A stretch of 64,000 nt of DNA. It comes from Burkholderiales bacterium 39-55-53. Lineage in GTDB: Bacteria > Pseudomonadota > Gammaproteobacteria > Burkholderiales > Burkholderiaceae_C. The notes below the pieces were generated by a model. The model searched no databases. It was not told the DNA's origin and saw nothing but the letters and a program-made list of their open reading frames with translations. Position 1 is the stretch's first letter; each line of letters begins with the position of its first letter. The stretch covers positions 310,001 through 374,000 of the forward strand of contig NCJK01000001.1 of NCBI GenBank assembly GCA_002282445.1, written 5' to 3'. Shown piece by piece: positions 1 to 9,382 of the stretch. The position numbers and the translations under genes are program-made.

Positions 1-1353
<1,353 letters not shown>

Positions 1354-1420
1354 GGCAAATCACTCGTGAAATAGGTGTGCAGCGATCAAGAAAGCCCAAG
1401 GTTAACCCACGGGTTTGATC

Positions 1421-1440
1421 AATGATAGGATCATATCATT
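1421..1440. promoter_or_regulatory. Palindromic candidate operator between scpA and the GntR gene
   Basis: AATGATA-N6-TATCATT is a perfect 7-bp inverted repeat with a 6-base spacer in the 133-base gap between divergent starts. It sits 47 bases before the regulator's preferred ATG (1487) and 68 bases before the mutase ATG. A second small palindrome, TTGATCAA (1415-1422), abuts it. GntR/FCD regulators often bind such sites near their own gene, so autoregulation and control of the mutase are inferred, not shown. Confidence 0.5.
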
Positions 1441-1486
1441 CATAATTATTGATTCAAAATCTTATCTGAGCTTACAATTCAAACCC

Positions 1487-2122
1487 ATGTCCGCCGTCAC
1501 CCTCACCCCTCGTGCCCTTTACGAAGAAGTCGCTGAACTGCTGCGTCAGCGTATTTTTTCGGCCGAATTGGAGCCAGGCAGCTGGATTGACGAGATGCGT
1601 TTGGCCGAGGAATACGGCATCAGCCGCACGCCCATGCGCGAAGCACTCAAGGTACTGGCCGCTGAAGGCTTGGTGACCATGAAGGTGCGCCGCGGTGCGT
1701 ATGTGACCGAGGTCAACGAAAAAGATCAGCGCGATGTGTATCACCTGCTGTCTTTATTAGAGTCAGACGCTGCGGGCGTTGTCGCTGCCCAGGCAACGGC
1801 CGAGCAGCTACAAGAATTGCATGCTCTGCACACCGAGCTCACCGCGGCTGTGACAGACCGCGAAAAGTTCTTTGAAATCAACGAGCGCTTTCACATGCGT
1901 TTGCTAGAGATTGCCAACAACCGTTGGCGCGATCAAATGGTGGGCGACTTGCGCAAGGTGATGAAGCTCAACCGCCACAACTCGCTGTTCAAAAGTGGTC
2001 GCCTCGAAGAATCGCTCAAAGAACACCAAGCCATCATGGATGCGTTGATGGCACGTGATGCAGCGCAGAGTGTGCAGCGCATGAACGAGCACTTTGCCAA
2101 CGGCTTAGAGGCCGCAAGCTAA
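1487..2122 (+). CDS. GntR-family transcriptional regulator (FadR/FCD subgroup)
   Basis: A 211-residue DNA-binding regulator. Residues 5-75 form the GntR winged helix (YEEVAELLRQRIFSAELEPG, then GISRTPMREALKVLAAEGLV), and residues about 80-205 are the helical FCD ligand domain with the His/Asp pattern around NERFHMRLLEIANNRW and KEHQAIMDAL. An in-frame ATG at 1415 would add 24 residues, but they are hydrophobic, unlike the family, and would overlap the palindrome. I therefore start at 1487 (MSAVTLTPRALYEE). The divergent methylmalonyl-CoA mutase suggests control of propionate or branched-chain acyl-CoA use; the ligand cannot be read from sequence. Confidence 0.88.
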   Translation: MSAVTLTPRALYEEVAELLRQRIFSAELEPGSWIDEMRLAEEYGISRTPMREALKVLAAEGLVTMKVRRGAYVTEVNEKDQRDVYHLLSLLESDAAGVVAAQATAEQLQELHALHTELTAAVTDREKFFEINERFHMRLLEIANNRWRDQMVGDLRKVMKLNRHNSLFKSGRLEESLKEHQAIMDALMARDAAQSVQRMNEHFANGLEAAS

Positions 2123-2137
2123 GCCGCAAGCTTCTAG

Positions 2138-3079
2138 CTAAACCTCTTTGGTTTGGCTTTGTGCGCGATGGGCGGCTTGCACAGCCATCACCAACCCCAC
2201 CCCAGACAAAATCAAAGCGCCGCCTGCCAAGTGGTGCCAGCCCAAGGGCTCGCCCAACACCAGCCACGCCACCACCGCGGTGTAAAGCGGCCCAAGGTAA
2301 AGCGTCATGGCCACGCGGCTTGCGCCCAAAACTTTTTGGGTCCAGCCATAAATCCAATACGCGCCCACGCCCGGCAACAAGGCCGTGATGGCCATCAAAA
2401 ACCAAGCATGTGGGGTCAGCACCGGCGTGCTGGCAAGGCTGAGTTCCCAAATGGCAAACGGCAACAACACCGCCACACCGCCCCAACAGATGCAAGCCAA
2501 TTGCGCCGTAGGGCTGAGTGTGGTGGGCCAGCGCTTTTGCAGCAAGGCGTAAGCCGCCCAAGAGATAGCCGCTGCCACGATCCACAAATCACCAGGGACA
2601 AGCTGCACTTGTGACAAATGCGCCCACTCGCCCTTCACCACCACATGCACCACGCCGGTCATGGCCAGAACAACGCCTAGGGCTTGCCGTTTAGAAAACC
2701 GCTCACCCAACCAGAGCAAAGAGCCCACCGCAATCAACACCGGTGAAGAGGCGTAGATGAGGGAGATGTTCATACCCACCGTGCTCTCGCCCGCCAGATA
2801 GACCCACGCCCCACAAATCCACATGCCGCACGCGCCCAAGGCGACATAGCGCCAGCGGTGTTGCCACACATAGGCACGCTGCGCCCACAACTCGCTCGCA
2901 CTGAGCACGGACAAGATCGCGCCCGCCAAACCCCAGCGCCCCAAGGCCAACACATGTGGCGACACAACGCCCGGCGCTTGGCGCGCGGCCACGATGTTGA
3001 CGGTCCACAGCAGAGGAATAAGCCAAATCAGCGCCAGCGCCCAACGGCGCGTGCGTGCACTGACCACTTCAGACGGCAT
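2138..3079 (-). CDS. DMT-superfamily transporter with two EamA domains
   Basis: A 313-residue inner-membrane protein with about ten hydrophobic helices arranged as two EamA repeats (roughly residues 12-150 and 165-300), the layout of drug/metabolite exporters. Typical segments are the first helix (LIWLIPLLWTVNIVAARQ) and the end of repeat two (YLGPLYTAVVAWLVLGEPL). The start overlaps the end of dusA by 11 bases, so the two are probably co-transcribed. The substrate is unknown; relatives export amino acids or metabolites. Confidence 0.85.
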   Translation of the reverse strand: MPSEVVSARTRRWALALIWLIPLLWTVNIVAARQAPGVVSPHVLALGRWGLAGAILSVLSASELWAQRAYVWQHRWRYVALGACGMWICGAWVYLAGESTVGMNISLIYASSPVLIAVGSLLWLGERFSKRQALGVVLAMTGVVHVVVKGEWAHLSQVQLVPGDLWIVAAAISWAAYALLQKRWPTTLSPTAQLACICWGGVAVLLPFAIWELSLASTPVLTPHAWFLMAITALLPGVGAYWIYGWTQKVLGASRVAMTLYLGPLYTAVVAWLVLGEPLGWHHLAGGALILSGVGLVMAVQAAHRAQSQTKEV

Positions 3080-4094
3080 CGGGAGGGTTCTCGTTGGGAC
3101 GTTCAGCTGCGCCTAGGGCCAATGCTTCGCGTGCAATCTTAAGCACCTCACGCGGTGGCAAAGGCTTGAGCTTGTGGTTGCTCCAAGTCTGTCGCCATAA
3201 ACGCGCACCGCGTTGACCATGGAACAAGCCCAGCATGTGTCGCGCAATCGGGTACCACGGGCAGCCATCTTCGGCGTGGGCTCGCTCCATGTAAGCGACC
3301 ATCGCCTCCTCCACCGCTTCGCGGCTAAGAATCTCATGCGGGTCGTTGTAAAACTCGGCGTCCCATGTCGTCATGAGCCACGGACGGTAATAGGCTTCGC
3401 GCCCCAGCATCACACCATCGACGTGCTGCAAATGCTCGGCCATTTGCGCGTTGGTGGTGATGCCACCGTTGATGGCGATGACCAAATTCGGAAAATCTTT
3501 TTTCAGCTGGTAACCCAACTCGTAGCGCAGCGGCGGAATTTCGCGGTTTTCTTTGGGACTCAAACCATCGAGCCACGCATTGCGTGCATGGACGATGAAC
3601 ACCTTGCAACCGGCATCGCTGACCGTGCCCACAAAGTCACGCACAAAGTCGTAGCTCTCGATGCGGTCAATGCCAATGCGGTGCTTCACCGTCACAGGAA
3701 TGCTCACCACATCCATCATGGCTTTCACACCATCGGCCACTGTGCGTGGCTCGTTCATCAAACACGCGCCAAATGCACCGCGCTGCACTCGGTCGGACGG
3801 GCAACCGCAGTTGAGGTTGATTTCGTTGTAGCCCCATTGCTCGCCCAACTTCGCGCCGTGCGCCAAATCAGCCGCGTCACTGCCACCTAACTGCAAAGCC
3901 ACCGGATGCTCTTCCGCGTTGAAGCGCAAATGCCGCTGTGTATCGCCATGGCGAAGCGCACCGGTGGTGACCATCTCGGTGTAGAGCAATGTGTTGCGGC
4001 TAAGCAGGCGGTGAAAATAGCGGCAGTGACGATCTGTCCAGTCCATCATGGGGGCGACGGACGTGCGCCAAAGCGAGGCATCAGGAAAATTCAT
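3069..4094 (-). CDS. dusA: tRNA-dihydrouridine synthase A
   Basis: An FMN- and NADPH-dependent enzyme that reduces uridines 20/20a in the tRNA D-loop. The 341-residue protein carries the Dus signature NLNCGCPSDRVQ, with Cys98 as the expected catalytic cysteine, and the tRNA/FMN-contacting VTVKHRIGID. An opening such as SVAPMMDWTDRHCRYFHRL is typical of DusA rather than DusB or DusC. An upstream ATG (4133) would add 14 unconserved residues, so I start at MNFPDASLWR (4094). The gene is divergent from the nfeD-type gene and its stop overlaps the EamA transporter. Confidence 0.93.
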   Translation of the reverse strand: MNFPDASLWRTSVAPMMDWTDRHCRYFHRLLSRNTLLYTEMVTTGALRHGDTQRHLRFNAEEHPVALQLGGSDAADLAHGAKLGEQWGYNEINLNCGCPSDRVQRGAFGACLMNEPRTVADGVKAMMDVVSIPVTVKHRIGIDRIESYDFVRDFVGTVSDAGCKVFIVHARNAWLDGLSPKENREIPPLRYELGYQLKKDFPNLVIAINGGITTNAQMAEHLQHVDGVMLGREAYYRPWLMTTWDAEFYNDPHEILSREAVEEAMVAYMERAHAEDGCPWYPIARHMLGLFHGQRGARLWRQTWSNHKLKPLPPREVLKIAREALALGAAERPNENPPDAV

Positions 4095-4172
4095 GGCGCA
4101 ATTATCCCGTGCCGCCCTTTTCAAATTGGGCACAATGGTGATGTACCTAAAAATATTTAGTTCAAGGTGTGA

Positions 4173-4589
4173 ATGATGGATAACCCAACCCTCTGGTTGA
4201 TCGTCGCAGGCGTGCTCGTGATGGCCGAACTGCTGACCGGCACGTTTTATTTGCTCATGCTCTCGCTAGGCGCCACTGCCGCTGCACTGACAGCCTATGC
4301 AGACGGCACGCTCACTTGGCAAATCGTCACAGCAGCCACCGTGGGCGGCGGCGCTGCCGTGCTGTGGCACTTGAAAAAACCACTCAACAACGACGCACAA
4401 GACAGCAATGTGCACCTCGACATTGGCGAGACTGTGACGGTCGATGCGTGGGACACCCAAGGTCACACGCAAGTGAAGCACCGTGGCGCTCAGTGGGCGG
4501 CAGTATGTGTCCAAGGCACAACGCCAGAGCCTGGCTTGCACCGCATCAGCGAGATGCAAGGCAATCGCTTGGTATTGGAAAAAATTTAA
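4173..4589 (+). CDS. NfeD-like membrane protein
   Basis: A 138-residue membrane protein with two or three N-terminal transmembrane segments (about residues 7-65) and a C-terminal OB-fold-like NfeD domain (about 75-137; IGETVTVDAWD, then HRGAQWAAVC). NfeD proteins pair with SPFH/stomatin-like proteins, and the next gene, 20 bases downstream, encodes one. The likely role is membrane microdomain organisation or stability. The start at 4173 follows AAGGTGTGA; an adjacent ATG at 4176 is equally possible. Confidence 0.85.
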   Translation: MMDNPTLWLIVAGVLVMAELLTGTFYLLMLSLGATAAALTAYADGTLTWQIVTAATVGGGAAVLWHLKKPLNNDAQDSNVHLDIGETVTVDAWDTQGHTQVKHRGAQWAAVCVQGTTPEPGLHRISEMQGNRLVLEKI

Positions 4590-4609
4590 CTTCTCTCAAA
4601 GGCTTCGCT

Positions 4610-5527
4610 ATGGAAATCGCAGTTCTCTTTTTGGCCATCGCCGTTTTGTTCATCATCAAAACGGTCAAGGTCGTGCCGCAGCAAAATGCCTGGGTGGTTG
4701 AGCGCTTGGGTAAGTACCACGCCAGCCTCACACCGGGCTTGAACTTTGTCGTGCCCTTCATTGACAACGTGATTCAAAAGCACAGCCTCAAAGAAATCCC
4801 GCTCGATGTGCCTAGCCAGATTTGCATCACACGTGACAACACACAACTGCAAGTTGACGGCATTTTGTATTTCCAAGTGACCGACCCACGCTTGGCCAGC
4901 TATGGCTCATCCAACTACATCATGGCGGTGACGCAACTGGCACAAACCAGCTTGCGCAGCGTGATTGGCAAGTTAGAACTCGACAAGACTTTTGAAGAAC
5001 GCGACATCATCAACGCGCAAGTGGTGGCAGCCATCGACGAAGCTGCCTTGAACTGGGGCGTGAAAGTGTTGCGCTACGAAATCAAAGACCTGACACCGCC
5101 TAAAGAAATCTTGCACGCCATGCAATCGCAAATCACGGCTGAGCGTGAAAAGCGGGCCTTGATTGCGGCCTCAGAAGGCCGTCGTCAAGAACAAATCAAC
5201 ATCGCCACGGGTGAACGCGAAGCATTCATTGCACGCTCTGAAGGTGAAAAGCAAGCCGCCATCAACAAAGCCCAGGGCGATGCTGCGGCCATCACAGAAA
5301 TGGCCAATGCCACGGCGCTAGCGATTGAACGCATTGCAGCCGCCATTCGCCAACCCGGTGGTGAACAAGCGGTGCAACTCAAAGTGGCCGAGCAAGCCGT
5401 GCAGGCTTATGCCAAAGTGGCGTCTGACGCCAAGACCACACTCATCGTGCCCGGCAACATGACCGAAGTGTCGGGCCTCATTGCCTCGGCCATGCAAATG
5501 GTCAGTACTGGCAAGTCGGCGTCTTAA
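4610..5527 (+). CDS. qmcA: SPFH/Band-7 domain membrane protein (QmcA/stomatin-like)
   Basis: A 305-residue protein with one N-terminal transmembrane anchor (residues 1-18), an SPFH domain (about 18-180; VVPQQNAWVVERLGKYH, then GLNFVVPFID) and a C-terminal coiled coil rich in Ala/Glu/Lys (about 180-260; SEGEKQAAINKAQGDAAAI). This architecture matches QmcA/YbbK and paraslipin, which oligomerise at the inner membrane and can modulate FtsH-type proteases. The frame stays open back to 4316, but that stretch lies inside nfeD in another frame, so the ATG at 4610 is taken. It converges on the next gene with a 4-base overlap of the ends. Confidence 0.9.
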   Translation: MEIAVLFLAIAVLFIIKTVKVVPQQNAWVVERLGKYHASLTPGLNFVVPFIDNVIQKHSLKEIPLDVPSQICITRDNTQLQVDGILYFQVTDPRLASYGSSNYIMAVTQLAQTSLRSVIGKLELDKTFEERDIINAQVVAAIDEAALNWGVKVLRYEIKDLTPPKEILHAMQSQITAEREKRALIAASEGRRQEQINIATGEREAFIARSEGEKQAAINKAQGDAAAITEMANATALAIERIAAAIRQPGGEQAVQLKVAEQAVQAYAKVASDAKTTLIVPGNMTEVSGLIASAMQMVSTGKSAS

Positions 5528-6837
5528 TCTTTCGCTGCCATGGCCACGCGGATGGACTGCGTGGCCACCTCTTCGAGCCAGCCCAAATCCATGTGCTGAT
5601 GCGCTTCGCAAATGAACCACGGCTCGCGTGAGTCGGGCTCAAGCATCACACCACGCGCAATCAACTCCCACGCAAACTTGCGATATAGCTCGCTGTTGGT
5701 CACACGCCAATCGCGGTAATTGGTGGGCACGGTGGCGCTGAAGTGAATCCCAAACATCGCAGGTGGCCCTGCGAAGGCATGCTCTAGACCAGCAGCTGTG
5801 AACACACGACCAAGCACTGCTTGAATCTGTTCACCCGCATGGTTGATGGTTTGCTGCGCGTTGGTCTCGGCCAAAATTTTGAGCGTCGCATGAGCCGCAC
5901 TGAGGGCGACCAAGTTAGCCGTGTATGTGCCGCCATGCACCACACCGCCGGGATGCGAGCCCACCACGTCCATCACGTGCGCTTTGCCGCCAAAGGCCGC
6001 CACAGGGTAACCGTTGCCCATGGCTTTGGCGTAAGTGGTGAGGTCGGCATGAATGCCATACAACTCTTGCGCCCCGCCCTTCGCGACGCGAAAACCTGAT
6101 TTCACTTCATCAATGATGAGCACCGTGCCGTGCTGCGTGCACAGGTCGCGCAAACGCTGCAACCATTCTTGACTAGCAGCCACGCTGCCCGCATTGCCAA
6201 TGATGGGTTCAATCACCACACAGGCCAAAGTATCGCCTTGCGTGGCAAACAAGTTTTCTAAAGCTTCAAAATCGTTGTGGCTAATGATGCTTAGCAACTC
6301 ACGGCTGCGCTCTGGAATGCCGCCGCCGAAGGGGATGACCTTAGGCGCAACATTGCTGCCTGGCTGCCAATGCTCGATGTCGGACTTCCACATCATCTCG
6401 TCATACAAGCCATGGAACGAGCCTTCTACGATCGCCACGCGGTCGCGCTTGGTGTAGCCGCGTGCGGTGCGCACTGCGCCCATCACCGCCTCGGTGCCCG
6501 AGTTGGCAAAGCGCATCTTGTCAATGTTGGGGCACATGGCTTTGACTTGCTTGACCACCGTGGTGTCGAGCTCGGTCGAGAAGCCTGAGAGGGTGCCGCG
6601 TTGTGTGATTTGCTCAATCACTGCGTTGTCCACGCGTTCATCGCGGTAACCCAAGATGATGGGGCCGTAGCCTAGGCGAAAGTCCACATAGGTTTTGCCA
6701 TCCACATCGGTGAGCATGCAGCCTTTGGCACTGGCGATGAACACCGTGTCTTTTTCGCCCCAATAGCGGTAGTTCTCGGCCACGCCTTGTGGCATGTGCA
6801 AATGGGCCTCGGCAAGTAAACGCGATTGGTGTGTCAT
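5524..6837 (-). CDS. Class III PLP-dependent aminotransferase (glutamate-1-semialdehyde aminotransferase-like)
   Basis: A 437-residue fold-type I PLP enzyme. Visible features are ANSGTEAVMGAVRTAR (PLP phosphate region, residues 111-126), VVIEP (207-211), IIDEVKSGFR (241-250, Asp243 pairing with the PLP nitrogen) and TTYAKAMGNGYPVAAFGG, giving Lys271 as the Schiff-base lysine. It resembles HemL-type aminotransferases, but linkage to a 3-hydroxyisobutyrate-dehydrogenase-like gene and a methyltransferase argues against haem synthesis. Amino transfer to or from a semialdehyde or omega-amino acid is an inference. It is the last gene of a three-gene operon; its start overlaps the upstream stop by 4 bases (ATGA). 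Confidence 0.85.
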   Translation of the reverse strand: MTHQSRLLAEAHLHMPQGVAENYRYWGEKDTVFIASAKGCMLTDVDGKTYVDFRLGYGPIILGYRDERVDNAVIEQITQRGTLSGFSTELDTTVVKQVKAMCPNIDKMRFANSGTEAVMGAVRTARGYTKRDRVAIVEGSFHGLYDEMMWKSDIEHWQPGSNVAPKVIPFGGGIPERSRELLSIISHNDFEALENLFATQGDTLACVVIEPIIGNAGSVAASQEWLQRLRDLCTQHGTVLIIDEVKSGFRVAKGGAQELYGIHADLTTYAKAMGNGYPVAAFGGKAHVMDVVGSHPGGVVHGGTYTANLVALSAAHATLKILAETNAQQTINHAGEQIQAVLGRVFTAAGLEHAFAGPPAMFGIHFSATVPTNYRDWRVTNSELYRKFAWELIARGVMLEPDSREPWFICEAHQHMDLGWLEEVATQSIRVAMAAKD

Positions 6838-7736
6838 GGTCGCAGCATGTGTCCGACACGCTCTTCTAAAAGTTTCACCACATGCAGCTCAGCCGCATCT
6901 GGACCGTAGGTGGCCATGGCTTGTTGGAACAACTGTTGCGCCATGCCGCCCATGGGCAAATCGTAGCCCTGTGATTTGGCAATGCCGTTGATAAGACCTA
7001 AATCTTTGCAGCACAAGGCCAGCGAAAAACTGGGGTCGTAGTGACCGGCAAAGATGGATGGCACATCATGCTCAGCCACCCAACTGTTGCCCGCGCTTGA
7101 CTTGATCGCCTCCCACACCGTGTGCAGCGGAATGCCTGCCTTTGCGCCCAGCATCAAACCTTCGCCAATCGCAGCAGCGCTGACGAACCACAACAAGTTG
7201 GTGAGCAGCTTGATGGTCGCGCCGTTGCCGGGCTCGCCCACGTGAAAGATTTTTTCGCCGATGACGTCGAAGATGGGTTTGTGTTTTTCAAAGGTCGCTG
7301 GGTCGCCGCCCACAAAAATAGACAAGCGCCCGAGTGCTGCCATGTCTACCGCGTTGGTGACGGGTGCTTCTAAAAAGCCTACGCCTTTGCTAGAAGCCAA
7401 GGCCACCAACTCTTGCACCAACTCCACAGCACTGGTGGAGGTGTCAATCACGGTTGCGCCCGCTTTGACATGGGCCAACACGCCCTGCTCGCCCAACATG
7501 ACTTCACGCACTTGCACAGGACCCGGCAAAGAAGCCATCACCACGTCAGCCGCAGCAGCGCCTTCGGCCAAGCTGTTGACCCATGTGGCTCCCAAAGCGA
7601 TTAAGTTATCGGCCTTGCCACGCGACACGTCAAACACAGTGACGGGGTAACCCGCTTTGATCAAGTTGGCCGCCATGGGGTTGCCCATGTTGCCCACACC
7701 GATGAAAAACAATTTCGGTTTTGCAGCGCTCATCAT
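6834..7736 (-). CDS. NAD(P)-dependent oxidoreductase, 3-hydroxyisobutyrate dehydrogenase family
   Basis: A 300-residue beta-hydroxyacid dehydrogenase. The Rossmann motif FFIGVGNMGNPMAANLIKAG lies at residues 10-29, the substrate-site segment DTSTSAV at 98-104, and GNGATIKLLTN at 171-180 supplies the expected catalytic Lys176. Family members interconvert 3-hydroxyacids and semialdehydes (3-hydroxyisobutyrate, tartronate, 4-hydroxybutyrate). The gene begins with two consecutive ATGs (7736 and 7733) that overlap the methyltransferase stop, and it ends in an ATGA overlap with the aminotransferase, so the three proteins are probably translationally coupled. The substrate is unknown. Confidence 0.87.
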   Translation of the reverse strand: MMSAAKPKLFFIGVGNMGNPMAANLIKAGYPVTVFDVSRGKADNLIALGATWVNSLAEGAAAADVVMASLPGPVQVREVMLGEQGVLAHVKAGATVIDTSTSAVELVQELVALASSKGVGFLEAPVTNAVDMAALGRLSIFVGGDPATFEKHKPIFDVIGEKIFHVGEPGNGATIKLLTNLLWFVSAAAIGEGLMLGAKAGIPLHTVWEAIKSSAGNSWVAEHDVPSIFAGHYDPSFSLALCCKDLGLINGIAKSQGYDLPMGGMAQQLFQQAMATYGPDAAELHVVKLLEERVGHMLRP

Positions 7737-8446
7737 TTGACTTTCTTGAACTGCAAAAACAGTTGGTTGGCATCTTTCTCGGCCACGTATTCAAAGCCAT
7801 ACGCACCCATCAGCGCTTTAGCCTCGGCGAAGGTGTAGGTGCGGTAGTGCACGGTTTGGTCCATCAGCTTTTGCTCGCCATCGTGCAAGAAATAGTGCTT
7901 GGTAAAGCCAATGTCAGTCGGGTCAATTTGCTGTGAATACTTCATGCCATTTGAAATGGTGGTTTCGTAGTTGTGATGCGGGCCTTGAATGCCCAGCAGC
8001 AAAGTGCCGCCTACCGCGATGTGTTTGGCCAAATGCTCAAAACCCAACTCATTGGCATGTTGATCGGCGATGTGGCTCACCAAGAAAGGCTCTTTGTCGC
8101 CGTCAATCACAAAGTACCAGACACCACCATAAGAAAAAGCCAACTCATGCTTGTCGTCAAGCGCCAGCTCGGTGATGTTTTGCTGTGAGAGTGACACCGT
8201 TGGAAAAGGGGCCAAACGCTTTTGTGCAATCGACAACATGGGCGCTGTCAGATCAATGCCGGTGATGGGCAACTTAGGCTGGCGTTTGGCCAGCTCTTCC
8301 AGAATCAAACCCGTACCGCAGCCAATCTCTAAAACGTTGCGCTCTGGATGGTGTGAAACCAAGCTATCGACAATCTTGGCGTAGTCGTAGTAACCCGAAG
8401 TCATGATGACGTCGTAGTAGCCGGCCATGTTGGTGTAATCGCCCAT
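7733..8446 (-). CDS. Class I SAM-dependent methyltransferase
   Basis: A 237-residue Rossmann-like methyltransferase. Motif I is VLEIGCGTGLILEELA (about residues 39-54) and the acidic motif II is ITGIDLTAPMLSIAQKRL. The N-terminus MGDYTNMAGYYDVIM is typical of small-molecule O- or N-methyltransferases that need a cap region. I cannot tell the acceptor. A GGGGG tract lies just before the ATG; an internal ATG at residue 7 is an alternative start. It is the first gene of the operon that continues with the dehydrogenase and aminotransferase. Confidence 0.8.
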   Translation of the reverse strand: MGDYTNMAGYYDVIMTSGYYDYAKIVDSLVSHHPERNVLEIGCGTGLILEELAKRQPKLPITGIDLTAPMLSIAQKRLAPFPTVSLSQQNITELALDDKHELAFSYGGVWYFVIDGDKEPFLVSHIADQHANELGFEHLAKHIAVGGTLLLGIQGPHHNYETTISNGMKYSQQIDPTDIGFTKHYFLHDGEQKLMDQTVHYRTYTFAEAKALMGAYGFEYVAEKDANQLFLQFKKVK

Positions 8447-8540
8447 TTTCCCCCAGCATTTCTGCCATGTTTGTTATTAATTTGGCCACTCTAACAAAGT
8501 TGAGTGACGGGTTAATACTTAAACCAAATAGACAACAAAA

Positions 8541-8564
8541 AAGCCGCAGACGAATCTGCGGCTT
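8541..8564 (-). terminator. Rho-independent terminator after phaB
   Basis: On the minus strand a perfect 10-bp stem AAGCCGCAGA/TCTGCGGCTT closes a stable TTCG tetraloop and is followed by a T-rich run (TTTTTTGTTG). It lies 36 bases beyond the phaB stop and ends the phaCAB unit before the methyltransferase operon. Confidence 0.85.
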
Positions 8565-8600
8565 TGGCAAAGATGCAAACGCCAAACGGCGTCAGGCAAA

Positions 8601-9338
8601 TTAACCCATGTGCAAACCGCCATTCACGGCGAAGTCAGCACCTGTGGTGTAACCGCCGTCTTCGCTGGCCATCCATGCAATGATGGATGCGATTTCAGCC
8701 GGCTTGCCCAAGCGCTTGACGGGCACGGTGGCCACGATCTTTTCCAACACGTCAGGACGGATGGCGTTGACCATATCTGTACCGATGTAGCCAGGTGACA
8801 CGGTGTTGACCGTCACACCTTTGGTGGCGAGCTCTTGGGCCAAAGCCATGGAGAAGCCATGCATACCCGCCTTCGCAGCTGAGTAGTTGGTTTGACCGGC
8901 TTGGCCTTTTTCACCGTTCACCGAAGAGATGTTGATGATGCGACCCCAGCCACGTTCCACCATGTCTGGCACAACTTGCTTGGTCACGTTGAACATGGAG
9001 TCGAGGTTGGTGCTCATCACTGCGCTCCAGTCCTCGCGTGTCATCTTCAAGAACATGCGGTCTTTGGTGATACCGGCGTTGTTGACCAACACGTCGATCG
9101 GGCCGTGCTCGGCTTTGGCTTTGGTGAAAGCTTCCACCGTAGAGTCCCAATCGCCGACGTTACCGACAGACGCGTAGAAGGTGTAACCCAAAGCTTTTTG
9201 CTCGTCTAACCACTTATTGAAGTCACGAGTTGGGCCGCAGCCTGCGATGACTTTGAAGCCTTCTTTGTGCAGGCGTTGGCAAATGGCGGTTCCGATACCA
9301 CCCATACCACCTGTGACGTACGCTACTTTTTGGCTCAT
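8601..9338 (-). CDS. phaB: Acetoacetyl-CoA reductase
   Basis: An NADPH-dependent short-chain dehydrogenase that reduces acetoacetyl-CoA to (R)-3-hydroxybutyryl-CoA, the PHB monomer. The 245-residue protein has TGGMGGIG (residues 9-16), NNAG (86-89) and the catalytic set Ser139, Tyr152, Lys156 (NYSAAKAG). Its length and C-terminus (TTGADFAVNGGLHMG) match PhaB rather than FabG. It is the last gene of phaC-phaA-phaB. The upstream AGGAGACAAAAA serves as ribosome-binding site. Confidence 0.96.
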   Translation of the reverse strand: MSQKVAYVTGGMGGIGTAICQRLHKEGFKVIAGCGPTRDFNKWLDEQKALGYTFYASVGNVGDWDSTVEAFTKAKAEHGPIDVLVNNAGITKDRMFLKMTREDWSAVMSTNLDSMFNVTKQVVPDMVERGWGRIINISSVNGEKGQAGQTNYSAAKAGMHGFSMALAQELATKGVTVNTVSPGYIGTDMVNAIRPDVLEKIVATVPVKRLGKPAEIASIIAWMASEDGGYTTGADFAVNGGLHMG

Positions 9339-9382
9339 TTTTTGTCTCCTGATTTATGAGTTTTTAGTGAAAGAAATTTAAA

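Noticed and set aside
1354-1486. Cobalamin riboswitch before methylmalonyl-CoA mutase
   Set aside because: The gap is only 133 bases and holds palindromes, with no B12-box-like sequence.
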